Source of the DNA: Leguminivora glycinivorella
Lineage: Eukaryota; Arthropoda; Insecta; Lepidoptera; Tortricidae
NCBI RefSeq assembly: GCF_023078275.1
Contig: NC_062996.1
Location: 4,216,001 to 4,280,000 of the forward strand
Direction of reading: 5' to 3'
Length of the DNA: 64,000 nucleotides
Position numbers and translations under genes: made by a program. Below are positions 35,901 to 47,900 of this stretch, one piece after another; the stretch's first letter is position 1; every line of letters begins with the position of its first letter. A model generated the notes under the pieces. The model had not been told where the DNA came from, made no database searches, and saw nothing but the letters and a program-made list of their open reading frames with translations.

Positions 35901-38900
35901 ATGTAGTGAGGTGTAGCGCGGCTGGTGATGGCTCAGCGTCCTCAGCGAGCACATGGGTAAGGAACAAGCCGTCGGCGCCGCCGTGGGGAAGCTCAGGCAC
36001 TTCATCGTGGAGCCTTCGTTTCGTGAGCGTTTCGTGAGCGATTGTGCCATTCGGCTAGCCACCCAGGTGATGGCTCAGCGTCCTCAGCGAGCACATGGGC
36101 AAGGAGCAGGCCGTCGGCGCCGCCGTGGGGAAGCTCAGGCACTTCATCGTGGAGCCCTTCGTGAAACACGACGCGGTTAGTAGCTTGTTTACTCTCGTAT
36201 TGGGTTCGCAGTTTGATGAGGCAGCCAATATAGGCACTGGTCCCACCGCGAGGTGTTAATGTTAAGCTATGGCCTATAAAAACGATCAATAGATAAGCAC
36301 TCTCGTGCAAATAAAAGAGACACGGCGATATTGGTATAGTATGAATTTTCTGAGATGAACTTTTCGCTTTAGCCGTAATCTGTTAAACAAATGCCTTTGT
36401 GTCTATTGTTCACGGCGGCTAGCTCCCGTTTAAACGGCACGTGCTATAGTCTCAGTGTAGTTAAAAAGCAACATGATAGCAATAAGGTTCAAATTTATTA
36501 AACAGTTTGCAGTATGCAGGTAACTTTTTTTGAAGATGACAAAACGTGTTATCTCCGAAAGGGCTTACAAAATTCATACTATAGCTTACCGCTAGGCGAG
36601 TAACTATAAACATCGCCGTGTTTCTTTTATTTACAGAAAATTAAATTAAATTAAATCATTTATTTCAGGCAACTTTAGTCCATAGGTACACACAACACAT
36701 TAGGAATATGGGCCAAAATGTCAAAACTGAGGTTTAAAAGTTTTTAAGCCTGTGTCGAAAGATGGCAGTCTATGCACTGTGATTACACATTTTACTTTGA
36801 CAGTAACTCTTTATTTTCTTCCAGTTAGCCTTTCTGACATGTTTGTATGAAAATTTAATGAGCTTAAGAGTTTTGAATGATTCACGGTTATTTTCATTAG
36901 ACTAAAGGTAATCACGGTCTATATCCCGGCCAATATAAGTCTAATTTAATGAGCTTTTTTATTTTCAGAACGAGGAGATGTACATCTGCATACAGTCAGG
37001 CAGACGGACAGACACGATCCTGTTCCACCACCAAGGCGGCGTGGACGTCGGCGATGTGGACGCTCTGGCCGTCAGGCTCGAGGTGAGACAAATGAAAACA
37101 GACAGACAAACACACAGACTCGTACCAGAAGGGTACCTTTTGATACGAACCCTAATTATGGCCTTGTAAGGCTCAGAACAATTTTTACGATTTCGGATTT
37201 GGAAATTTCTTTTATTTCTTTAAGATTTGAAAATTTGATCTTACTTTGTACTTACACAAGTTCGCCAGATATCGCGGTGTCGATTTTTCGCGTACCGCTT
37301 TAACAACTTTCGGGGGGTCTTTTAAGCCTTATTGTTTTAAGACGCTCATTAAGCAAGTGCCCACTCTTTTTTTTGTATGCTCGTAGACTAAGATCTTCGT
37401 TTAAAATCTTTTTGACGGTGTTCCTACTGACACCCATCTGCAAAGCTATCAACTTCTGTTTTCGGACAGGATTTCTTGCTATACGGGCCTTGATCGCTTT
37501 GATCACTGCTGGTGTTCTTACGGAGCGAGGCCGGCCAGTTCTTTTTTTGTCCTCACCACTAGAGACTTCATTGTACCTATCAATAGTACGGTACACCAAA
37601 CCTAAGCGTTATATTTAATTTTTTGAGCAACTTGAAAATGGTACATGGCGAGTGCCCACAGCGGTGCAACGCTAAAACAGCTATTCGGTTTTCTTTTAAT
37701 GTCCACTCCATCGTGAGCAATCGCAGCAAATGACTGTTTTTTGTTTTAAAATAATTGTCAAACATTCAAAAATGGAATCCAAAAACATTTTCTTAAAATT
37801 ATGTTCTAAATTTAAAAATAAGGTGCCAGTGACAAAATTTTAGGACCGACTAAGTATTATACATAGTAGTGTGACCACTTAAAAACACAAATCAAAATAT
37901 ATGTTAAAAATAATTTGATTTGTTCCCATAGTTGCGTAATACTTAATTGTTTTTGTGTTACAGGTAGCGGTAGACACATTCCCCACCGGTGAAGAAATCG
38001 ACAGGACCCTGCTCAAAAACATCAAGTCAGCGTCCACCAAAAGGTAAAAATCATTGCAAACGATTATTTTATTCAACTAGGGAACAAATCAAATTATTTT
38101 ATTGAATATTTTTTGATTTGTTCTTTTTTCATGTAGTCACACTAATTGCTCGCCCTTAGAGTTGGTCAAAAGGCGCCTAGCCTTATCAGAGATAACATAC
38201 ACTAGAGAAATTTCGTCGGGTACCACGGCGGGCGTGTGGTCTAGTGGTAAAGACGTTAGCCGCGTAAGCTGAAGACCCGGGTTCGATTCCCGGCTCGGCC
38301 TATCTCGCTCGGCTCGGCTCGGATGTCTATTTCAATTTATAATTATTTTATTGTTAATTATTGAGGTTACCAACCATGGCTACGAATCGGTAATGATTTA
38401 GTCTCATTTTGTAACCGGTTACAACGCGGGATTATTTTTCCCGTTTCGAAGCCGGTTACCAAACGTGGTGACAATTCGGTAATGGGAAAGTCCCAATATG
38501 AAGCCAATTATGATTTGGGATTTTTTTTTCCGTTTCGAAGAAAAATAAAACCGCCTTCAAAAATAAGCGCTTTACAAAACACGGAGAAACTAAAAAGCAA
38601 AAAATAATAAACCTTTGAATTCAGAATTCTTATCGGATTGCAATAATATAACCAAATCAATTATTTTTGGAGTCGGTACCAGCCCTGTTCCTCGTCTTGC
38701 TATTGCCTGTTTGCCCCACCCAACCATACGCAGGCTGGCCTATGACGGTATGATAATGGTAAATTTCCAGTTATCATTTTCTTATTATATAATTCCAGGA
38801 TACTGACGACCTTCATCCTCTCCCTATACCGCGTATACGTGGACCTCTACTTCACATACATGGAGATCAACCCCATCGTCATCACCAACGAACGCATCTA

Positions 38901-41900
38901 CCTCTAGACTTGGCCGCCAAGCTCGACCAGACGGCGGACTTCATCTGTGCCAAGAACTGGGGCACAATCACCTTCCCCCCTCCGTTTGGACGCGATGCGT
39001 ACCCTGAGGAAGCCCATATCGCGGATCTGGATGCTAAGAGTGGTGCTAGTCTTAAGGTGAGAGGTTTTTGATGCTAAGAAGTTGGGTTTAGAGTGATAAT
39101 AATGCAATATTTCGAGTTTTTTTGGATTCCGGAGGTGAGGTTTACTCCTGAATTGTCTAAATTAGTCAAAATACCAATCAACGACACTCAAAAACTCTCA
39201 AGTAAGTATATGTTGACTTCTTCTGTGCCAATAATTGGGGCACAATCACCTTCACCCCTCCGTTTGGACGCGATGCGTACCCTGAGGAAGCTCATATCGC
39301 GGATCTGGATGCTAAGAGTGGTGCTAGTCTTAAGGTGAGTCTAAGAAGAGTGTTTTAAATGCTGTAAAACTGGACAGGGAGTGATAATACTGCAATATGT
39401 CGAGATTTTTTTGTTTCTTTAAGTAAGTTTTACACCAATCGCTTTTGGATTGTTACAATCGTCTAAATAAAATAATATACCTATGAATGACTTTCAAAAA
39501 CTCTCGTGTGAGTATATAAACTGTCTCTTTAGTGATGTAAAGCGATTGCCAGCGATGCCAAGTATCTTTTTCGATTTCAACCGCGCAACACATTGAAAAA
39601 TTGGTAATTTTTTTTTTAAAGATGAACTAATTTCTATGATTATATACAGTTTATTAGTGTAATAAGTGAGTTGAGGTATATAGAACAACACTATTTATTA
39701 AAACAACCAACTAAAGACAGATAAACTCAGGGGAATAAGAAATATTGTGAGAAAACCGGAATAACCCCAATTTATGGATGGCTTCGTAAAAACTAATGCC
39801 ATATCTTAAGAGCTGGTTGACAAACACATGACTCAAAGATAATAATTATGCCAATATTCATCGAAATGGTAACTTTGTATAGCCTAATTTGACAGCTGCT
39901 AACACCATTAACAAATTCTTTATTTACATGAACATATTTGTATAAGAAACTAAGCCTAAACCTAAAAGCTAGCTAATGTCTAAAATAGACCTTTGAGGCA
40001 TTTTACCAAGGATACTGGCGACATTTCCTCGCTGTATGGCGATGCTGATACGTTGTGCGAGGAAGTCGCCAGCTCTTCGGTCACCAGTTACCTCAACCAG
40101 ACGCTTCGCGATTTCTGTGAACAACTTGTTCGCGCTGGGACCCCATGGACCTAGGGTTTCTACGCCAAAAGGTATTCTTTGCCGAGACTTAGCTTAATTA
40201 GTAACCTATATGTTTTGTTTCCAGTTGACGATACTGAACAAGTCGGGTCGTATTTGGACCATGGTGGCGGGCGGCGGTGCCTCTGTCGTGTACACCGACA
40301 CCATTTGCGAGCTGGGTACGTTACTAAAGGCTATCTATACTCTGTCAAACAAGTCTGTCAGTAAATAAGAACAAAGAAAACTATATGCATCCTTTTCTTT
40401 AGTGTGCTAGAGAAAAAGATACCTATAGTTTTCTTTGTTCTTATTTACTGACAGACTTGTTTGACAGAGTTTATATTATATTACTTTGACAGAGTGATTT
40501 TAGATAAAACACAGTTTTCTGTGTTATATCTGAAATCACTGTTTTTTTATTATTATTATAAATGGGCTTACTCTTGGCCACAGACTAGCCAAAGGCAAAG
40601 ACGTGGCCTACGATGGAGTGAGCTCGCCGAGAAGATGCCTGTTCACTCTGGATTTGAAGGTTGCCGGGTTATATGAGCTCGGAAATATAGCCTCTATGTT
40701 CAGTATAGTAGTAGGACCGTACAGAAAGGAATGTTTACGTGAAACGGACGTTTGAAATTCAACAGATCGCTTAAATTTTCAATGCGATTAGTTTCAGCGA
40801 TTCAGCGAATAATCTTTATCCCTTTCGGCTATTTAGCTAGTCAAAATTCAATTATAACGTGCTCTCTAAGTTAAAAAATTATAAGTAAGTAAAGTAAGTA
40901 AGTAAACACTTTATTGTACAAGAAAAGAATAAAACACATAATATTTAAAATAAAAAGTTTCAGCACAAAGGCGAACTTATCCCTTTAAGGGATCTCTTCC
41001 AGTTAACCTTTGAGCATTTGAGGGAGAATTTGAGACGGTAGACATCCACATAATCATCATCATCATCATTGTCGGGAGGAAACTCGCATACATTCACAAA
41101 AAAATCAAAAATGTTTGAGATGTCCTCAATTCGCAATGGATCAGCGTGGGAACACACTTTTGCGTATAAAAGTAGGTTCAATATACTTTTTTTTAAATTA
41201 TAAATTGTATATTTTAGGCGGTGCCGCCGAGTTGGCCAACTATGGAGAATACTCTGGCGCGCCCACGGAGTCTCAGACAGCGGACTACGCGAAGACCATC
41301 TTCAGCCTCATGTGCCGAGAGAAGCACCCCAACGGGAAGGTACGTGCCACATCTGGGCTGAACATGGTTGACCTAGTATAGGTACTTAGCGACCACATAC
41401 GCCTCAATAGAATTTCAACTTTAGAAGAGGGCATTTTCGCGAAAAAAGATTCAAACTTTTTTTTTCTAAAATAGGTCAATTTAATGTTTTTCCTACCCAA
41501 AATAACGAGCCCTTTCGATCCTATTAGGCGGAAAAAAACATCCCAAATTAAATTTTTCCCATTCGTTACTATTTTTCAAACACTTTGTGAGGCGATTACA
41601 AAGTGGAAAGTATGCAAAATAATAGAAAATGGGACCATTTTTTTGTCTCTCGTTTTTTATCCTAGATCGAAAGGGCTCGTGATTCTGAGTAGGAAAAACA
41701 TAAAATTTACCTAGCTACCTTAAATAGTACATTACATCAGAGGCCGGGAAAATGAGGATTTCCGGCCAAGTGGGTATATACGGCCGAGCGAGCGTGCGAG
41801 CGAGGCCGGATAGGGATACGAGGCCGGGAATCCGTTTTCACGCCGAGGCATGTATAGTGCTTTTCTCAAACATACAATGAAATAAAAAAAAATGATCTGA

Positions 41901-44900
41901 AGGACAATATTTTATTTATTAAGTGACAAAATACAAATACACTCAAACGTCAAGTGTGACAAGTATCCAGGTCACACAAAAATTAAAAAAAAAGTGACAT
42001 GACAGTACTGACAGCTTACTTAAAAAAGTTACTTTGCAGGCCTAGGCCTAAAAAATAATATGAAATCCCTTTACAGTCCTCTCGAGTTGTTGCGCCCAAA
42101 AAGCGATACTTCCCAGCCCATTTTAAGGAACGTAAAGACAATATTTCATTGCATGTTTGAGAAAATATTATTTTGTTCGTGCAATATCTTAATTTACATT
42201 TATAGCGCAAATATGAGGTAACTTTTCGCCCTGTGCTGGTAAATTGAAAAATGTTCACCGTACATTATTACCTGAACTACAAAATAGTACATTTCGTTAT
42301 AAGTGCGAGAAGTATGTCATTATTTCACGAGTCCCGAGGCAAATCTCGGGACGAGTGAAGAATGACATTCTCGCACGTGTGACGAACGACGTTTTTTAAT
42401 ACAGTTGCGAAAAAACACTACTACTTACTTACAACGAAATAAAACAATCCGAACTGTCAATTTTCCCATGGACATTGACGGATTATTTGACAATTCCATT
42501 TTAATTTAATCGATCCATTTATGCCCCGACACATTGCAAATAACGTAAAATAATTATGACAAATCGCGTAACATATTGAGGTTTTTTGAACGTGCATTAA
42601 GTTAAAACATGGTAGACGCCTCTACTTTGACAGTAGAAGACGCGTTTCGTTCCAATCATGTTCTGTTTACACGACTCATTATGACCGATTTTTCAAAGTA
42701 TAAACCATTTTATAAATTATGTTTAGTATGACTAAAAGTAAACAATTACATATGAAATATTAACGTTTTAAATATTAATCACTTAATAGTATGTTTATAG
42801 TTTTATTCTGTCTTAGTAAACTAGACTAATATGAAAACAGCTCGGTACGGTAAGTAGTCGTAAAATGGAACGTATAAACTTTTTACGCACTAGTTCGTAA
42901 AATACAACTTCTCGCACGCTAAACAGCCAAAAAACAGGCACTTTTTGAGCAACTGTATTAAAAAAATTTTTTTGGCTGATTCTTCTCGCGAAAATGCCCA
43001 AGTACGGTTTAAGGTGAATGTTCGATTAGTCAGTAAACAATAGTCCGTTTTACTGCTCAGCCACGACATTGGTCTAAGCGCGACAGCGGTGAGCGGCGGC
43101 CATACATTGGAGCGAGACACAGCGATGGGACTTTTCATTCGCACGTAAGGCTGTCGCTCACCGCTGTCGCGCTTAGACCAATGTCGTGGCTGTTAGGCAC
43201 TTTTGAGTGCGTGCAATGAATTGTATTGGTTCGAAAGTCACGTGATTTGACAAAGCTAATGAATATTCGTAAAATTATTAAATATACCCTGACTTGTACT
43301 ATACTATAATAATTATTTTGGTTCTATTACAGGCCTAAAAATAAGTCAAGAGTGCAAAATAAAAAGTGTAATCGACATATTTTTTGTCCCGCTTTTTTAC
43401 ACCATTGCTGTGCCATTGCATTGAACTGAAAGGGACCGCCTGTCAAAAAACGCGAACAGTCAACCTGTCATATCTCACTCATACAAGCATAGTACGTGTT
43501 CACCTACACGAGCTTAGAATGTGTGCTAGGCTAGGAACGCGCCTCATTCATATATTTGATCGCCAGTGTCCGAGATGTGACTTGAGTGACAGATTTCTTT
43601 TTTTTTTCAGGTCCTGATCATCGGTGGCGGTATTGCCAACTTCACAAACGTGGCTGACACCTTCCGTGGCATCATCACAGCCATCGACACATACAAGGAC
43701 GCCCTCATCCAGTACAACATCACCATCTTCGTGAGGAGAGGAGGCCCCAACTACCAAGAGGGACTTAGGTATGTTCAAAGACATGTAACTCCGTATAGAC
43801 GGATAAAGTTTAAGAAAAAAACGTACCTCAAAGGCCTAGAGAAAAAGATACGGTGGCCTAGATGGCATTACACCTTTGGGGGACGCTCGGCTAGATGGCG
43901 CTAATATTAATATTTGACATTTTAACACATATCAAGCTAACAATATGGGCCAAATTGTCTAAACTGAGGTTTAAAAGTTTTAAGCTTGTGTCGAGAGATG
44001 GCAGTCTATGCACTGTGATTACACATTTTACTTTTACAGTAACTCTCTATAATATTCGATTTTCTTTGGTATGTTTTAGTTTAAATAAAAAACCTTTAGG
44101 AAATTTTCTCTTGAAAATTTCTAACGTTGTCACTGTTGCCGAATGGCCGAGTGGTCTAGGTGTCGATCTGGTAAACAGTGTATTGTTACGATGCCAACTC
44201 TGAACACAGAATACCACAGTCATGTTTTTTTTATGGCGTTATTTCGAATTAAGTATAGTTAGGTACCGTGTCTCTTTGAAAAAAACATTAATATTGGGCA
44301 TTGACGACCGGTCTGGCTCAGTCGGTAGTGACCCTGCCTGCTAAGCCGCGGTCCTGGGTGCGAATCCCGGTAGGGGCATTTATTTGTGTGATGAACACAG
44401 ATATTTGTTCCTGTCATGGATATTTTCTATGTATATAAGTATGTATTTATCTATTTAAGTATGTAGTGTATGTATTTAAGGCGACTGTGGGATATGGGTT
44501 AAATTGTGGCGTAGGCGAGAGGCTGGCAACCTGTCACTGCAATGTCACAGTTTCGTTTTCTTTCAACCCCTTATTTGCCAAGAGTGGCACTGAAACCTGA
44601 GTAGTTTCATGTGCTCTGCCTACCCCTACATGGGACACAGGCGTGATTGTATGTATGTATGTATGTATATCGTCGCTTAGCACCCATAATACAAGTTTTG
44701 CTTAGTTTGGGGCTAAGTTGATCTGTGTAAGGTGTCCCCAATATTTATTTATTTACATGACTATTTTTATGGAAAAAAATTGCTTTTAGAGTATTTGAAC
44801 TTGATTTAGTAGTTGTACCTTTCTCGTAGTCGACACGGTTTTCATCCTGTGCTACCAATATTTTCGCCAGAAAAATGTCTTAACTACAGTTACCACTATT

Positions 44901-47900
44901 ATGTACCCTTTTGTATTAATTTCATAAACATTTTTTTTTCACCAGACAAATGCGCGAAGTCGGCCACCGTCTTCGCATTCCCCTGTACGTGTTTGGACCC
45001 GAAGCCAACATGACTTCCATCGTTGGGTTGGCGCTGGGCCACTCGCCCATCCCCAAGGAGCACCAGTTGGACTACGCGCCCAAACAGCTGCCCAAACCCA
45101 CACCTTGCGTAAGTTGACCGTTTTACATACAGTTTTAGGCACTGGTCCCATCGCGAGCTAGTAAGCTATGACCTATCGGCTATAAAAACGAACAAAAGAT
45201 AATCACTCCCGTGTAAATAAAAGAGACACGGCGATTTTTATAGTTACTCGCCCAGCGGTGAGCTATCAATATCGCCGTGTCTCTTTTATGCGCACGTTAG
45301 TTCTTATCTTTTGTTCATTTTTGTAGCCGATAGCTCATAGCATACTAGCTCGCGGTGCCGGTGAGATCAGTGCCATAAGTCACTCTCTCAGTCCTAAGGA
45401 GCACCAGCTCGACTACGCGCCCAAACAGCTGCCCAAACCCACTATTTGCTTAAGCATGCTTTACATATGGGGTCGAATTATGTTGGAATAATATTCCACC
45501 ACTGCTTCTTGCTGTCCACTTAAAGTCAACTTATGCAGTAACTTACAAGAAGCAAGACCAGGTTCGAACTCCGTTAGTATTTAATAGGCCTCTGCATGTT
45601 ACAAACCCAACTATTGTCGGATTAGCTCCCATGGGCCACTCTCTCATTACTAAGGAGCACCAGTTGGACTACGCGCCTAAACAGCTGCCCACACCTTGCG
45701 TAAGCATACTTTACATATGGGGTCGAATTATGTTGGAATAATATTCCGCCATCACTACTTGCCGCATTTTAAGTTCTCGCGTAAATTGATAATGATTTTA
45801 AAGGGAAGATATTATAGAGTATTGCCACTTTTTAATTTATACTTTTTTTGTAAGCTGTTTACACTCAAACATGTAAAATAAGACCAGCGTGCCTAGCAAA
45901 CTAGTGCCTATCAAGTCACTGCGTCTTTTTCGCACCTTTAGTACGATAGTGACCGACGCGATTCAATAAGAGGTACACTCAAAGGTTATGACAGATGGCG
46001 CCACCTTATTAGTCCATTGCACACATAAAGAATTTCATACTCTAACATAAATGAATGACAGTGATATGCCTAGGCACTTGCACAGGCGCCGCCTGTCGGG
46101 ATAAAATGTCAGTGTGCCGTCTCATTCAAAAAGCGAAAAGCTTTATCACACTAGTGTGCTAAACCACCAGGTTCGAATCCCGGTAGAAATTGTCTAATTT
46201 ATTAAAATGTGAGTTTGTTTAGTAAAACGTCACACAGTCACAAATAGAATCAATTTACTCACTTCGTGTCTAACTTTTTTATCTAATTTTTTTACAGCCC
46301 AAGCCCAAAATCGAGCTTCCCGAGCTGACCCACAAACTGTTGGACCTCGTGTGCTCCCAATCGCCCACGCGTGGGGAGTTGGGACAACCGCTCTCTACCG
46401 CCAAGCCTCTCTTCAGTGACCGCACCAAGGCCATCATCTGGGGCATGCAGAACCGCGCTATCCAGGTAACTACTCATGTTTGTCTCCATTAAATGAATAC
46501 AATACGATACATACTAAAATATACAGAAAGGTCCTTATGCTTGAAGTGCATTAAGGAACTTTCCTGCTGGAATTCGCCCTCTCGCTCAGGCGCATTTTGG
46601 AGCAAACGTACTGAAATGAAACCTGCTTAACCCTTAGATGCATGATGATATATATATGCATCATATCTTTGAAAGCTGAAAGCCTGTGGCTCAATATCCA
46701 CCACCTACCTCTGGTGTTTCGGGTGTCCATGGGCGGCGGTGATCGCTTGATGATTGATCGATGGCGCCACAAAAAATGCCTTGTTGCCACCGATTATTTG
46801 TAGATTGGCATTAAGTGTCAATTCCGAGCCGTAAATCTATGTCAAAAGTGACACTTAACGCCATCTACAAGTATAATCGAAAGCTACAAGACATTTTTTT
46901 TGTGGCGCCATCTATGTGTGGTGAAGTGTAAGCGCGGTCTTAGGCGGTCGCATTTTAATGTATGGGATGGTATGATCTTGTTATATACTCTGTCAACCAA
47001 GTCTGTCAGTAAATAAGAACAAAGAAAACTATATGCATCCTTTTCTTTAGGGTGCTAGAGAAAAGGTTACCTATAGTTTTCTTAGTTCTTATTTACTGAC
47101 AAATTTGTTTGACAGAATATATTTAATTTATGATATAACTAATTTTTGTTTCTCAGGGGATGTTGGACTTCGACTACATCTGCCGTCGCGCGGAGCCGTC
47201 CGTAGTAGCCATCGTGTACCCGTTCACCGCTGACCATAAACAGAAGTACTACTTCGGCAACAAGGAAGTCTTCATCCCTGGTGAGCCCACTGTCCATCTG
47301 ATGATACACGACTAGTATGACCACATCAGGGTATGTAGCCGAATGGCACAAACGCTCACGAAACGAATCACTCGTAGATATCTATCTCTATCGCTCTTGC
47401 GTATTGGCGCGACAGAGCCAGACTACCTTTCGCGGTGTTTCGTTTTGCGTCGCAGAAATGCCATTCGGCTACGGGGCCTGCTCGGTGAATCCACTGTCCT
47501 TCTAATGGTACAAGACTAGTATGACTACATCTGCCGCCGCGCGGAGCCTTCCGTCGTAGCTATTGTGTTTACCGCGGACCACAAGCAGAAGTACTACTTC
47601 GGCAACAAGGAAGTCTTCATCCCTGGTGAGTTGTATTTTATTTCAAAATCCCTGCGGGAAGTCAGTTCAATTATTATGTGTATGTATGTATAAACTCTTT
47701 ATTGTACAAAACACAACACAAATATGACAGGATAGACAGTACAAAGGCGAACTTATCCCTTTAAGGGATTTCTTCCAGCTAACCTCTGAGTCGGTGAAAT
47801 GTGATGTGTAGTCTATTATTACTATCTGCAAGGTACAGTGTAGCTGTATTTCAGAATTTATCCATGCAATTTTGCAGCTCACTGTTCGAAGGAGTCGTTC

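Noticed and set aside
35142..36062. 306- and 266-codon minus-strand open frames
   Set aside because: They lie antisense across the exon 3 array. The unit of 135 bp is divisible by three, so any stop-free frame in one unit stays open through all. Nothing suggests a protein.
37300..37770. Working mariner transposase
   Set aside because: Only the DNA-binding part is present, in two frames, with no catalytic domain.
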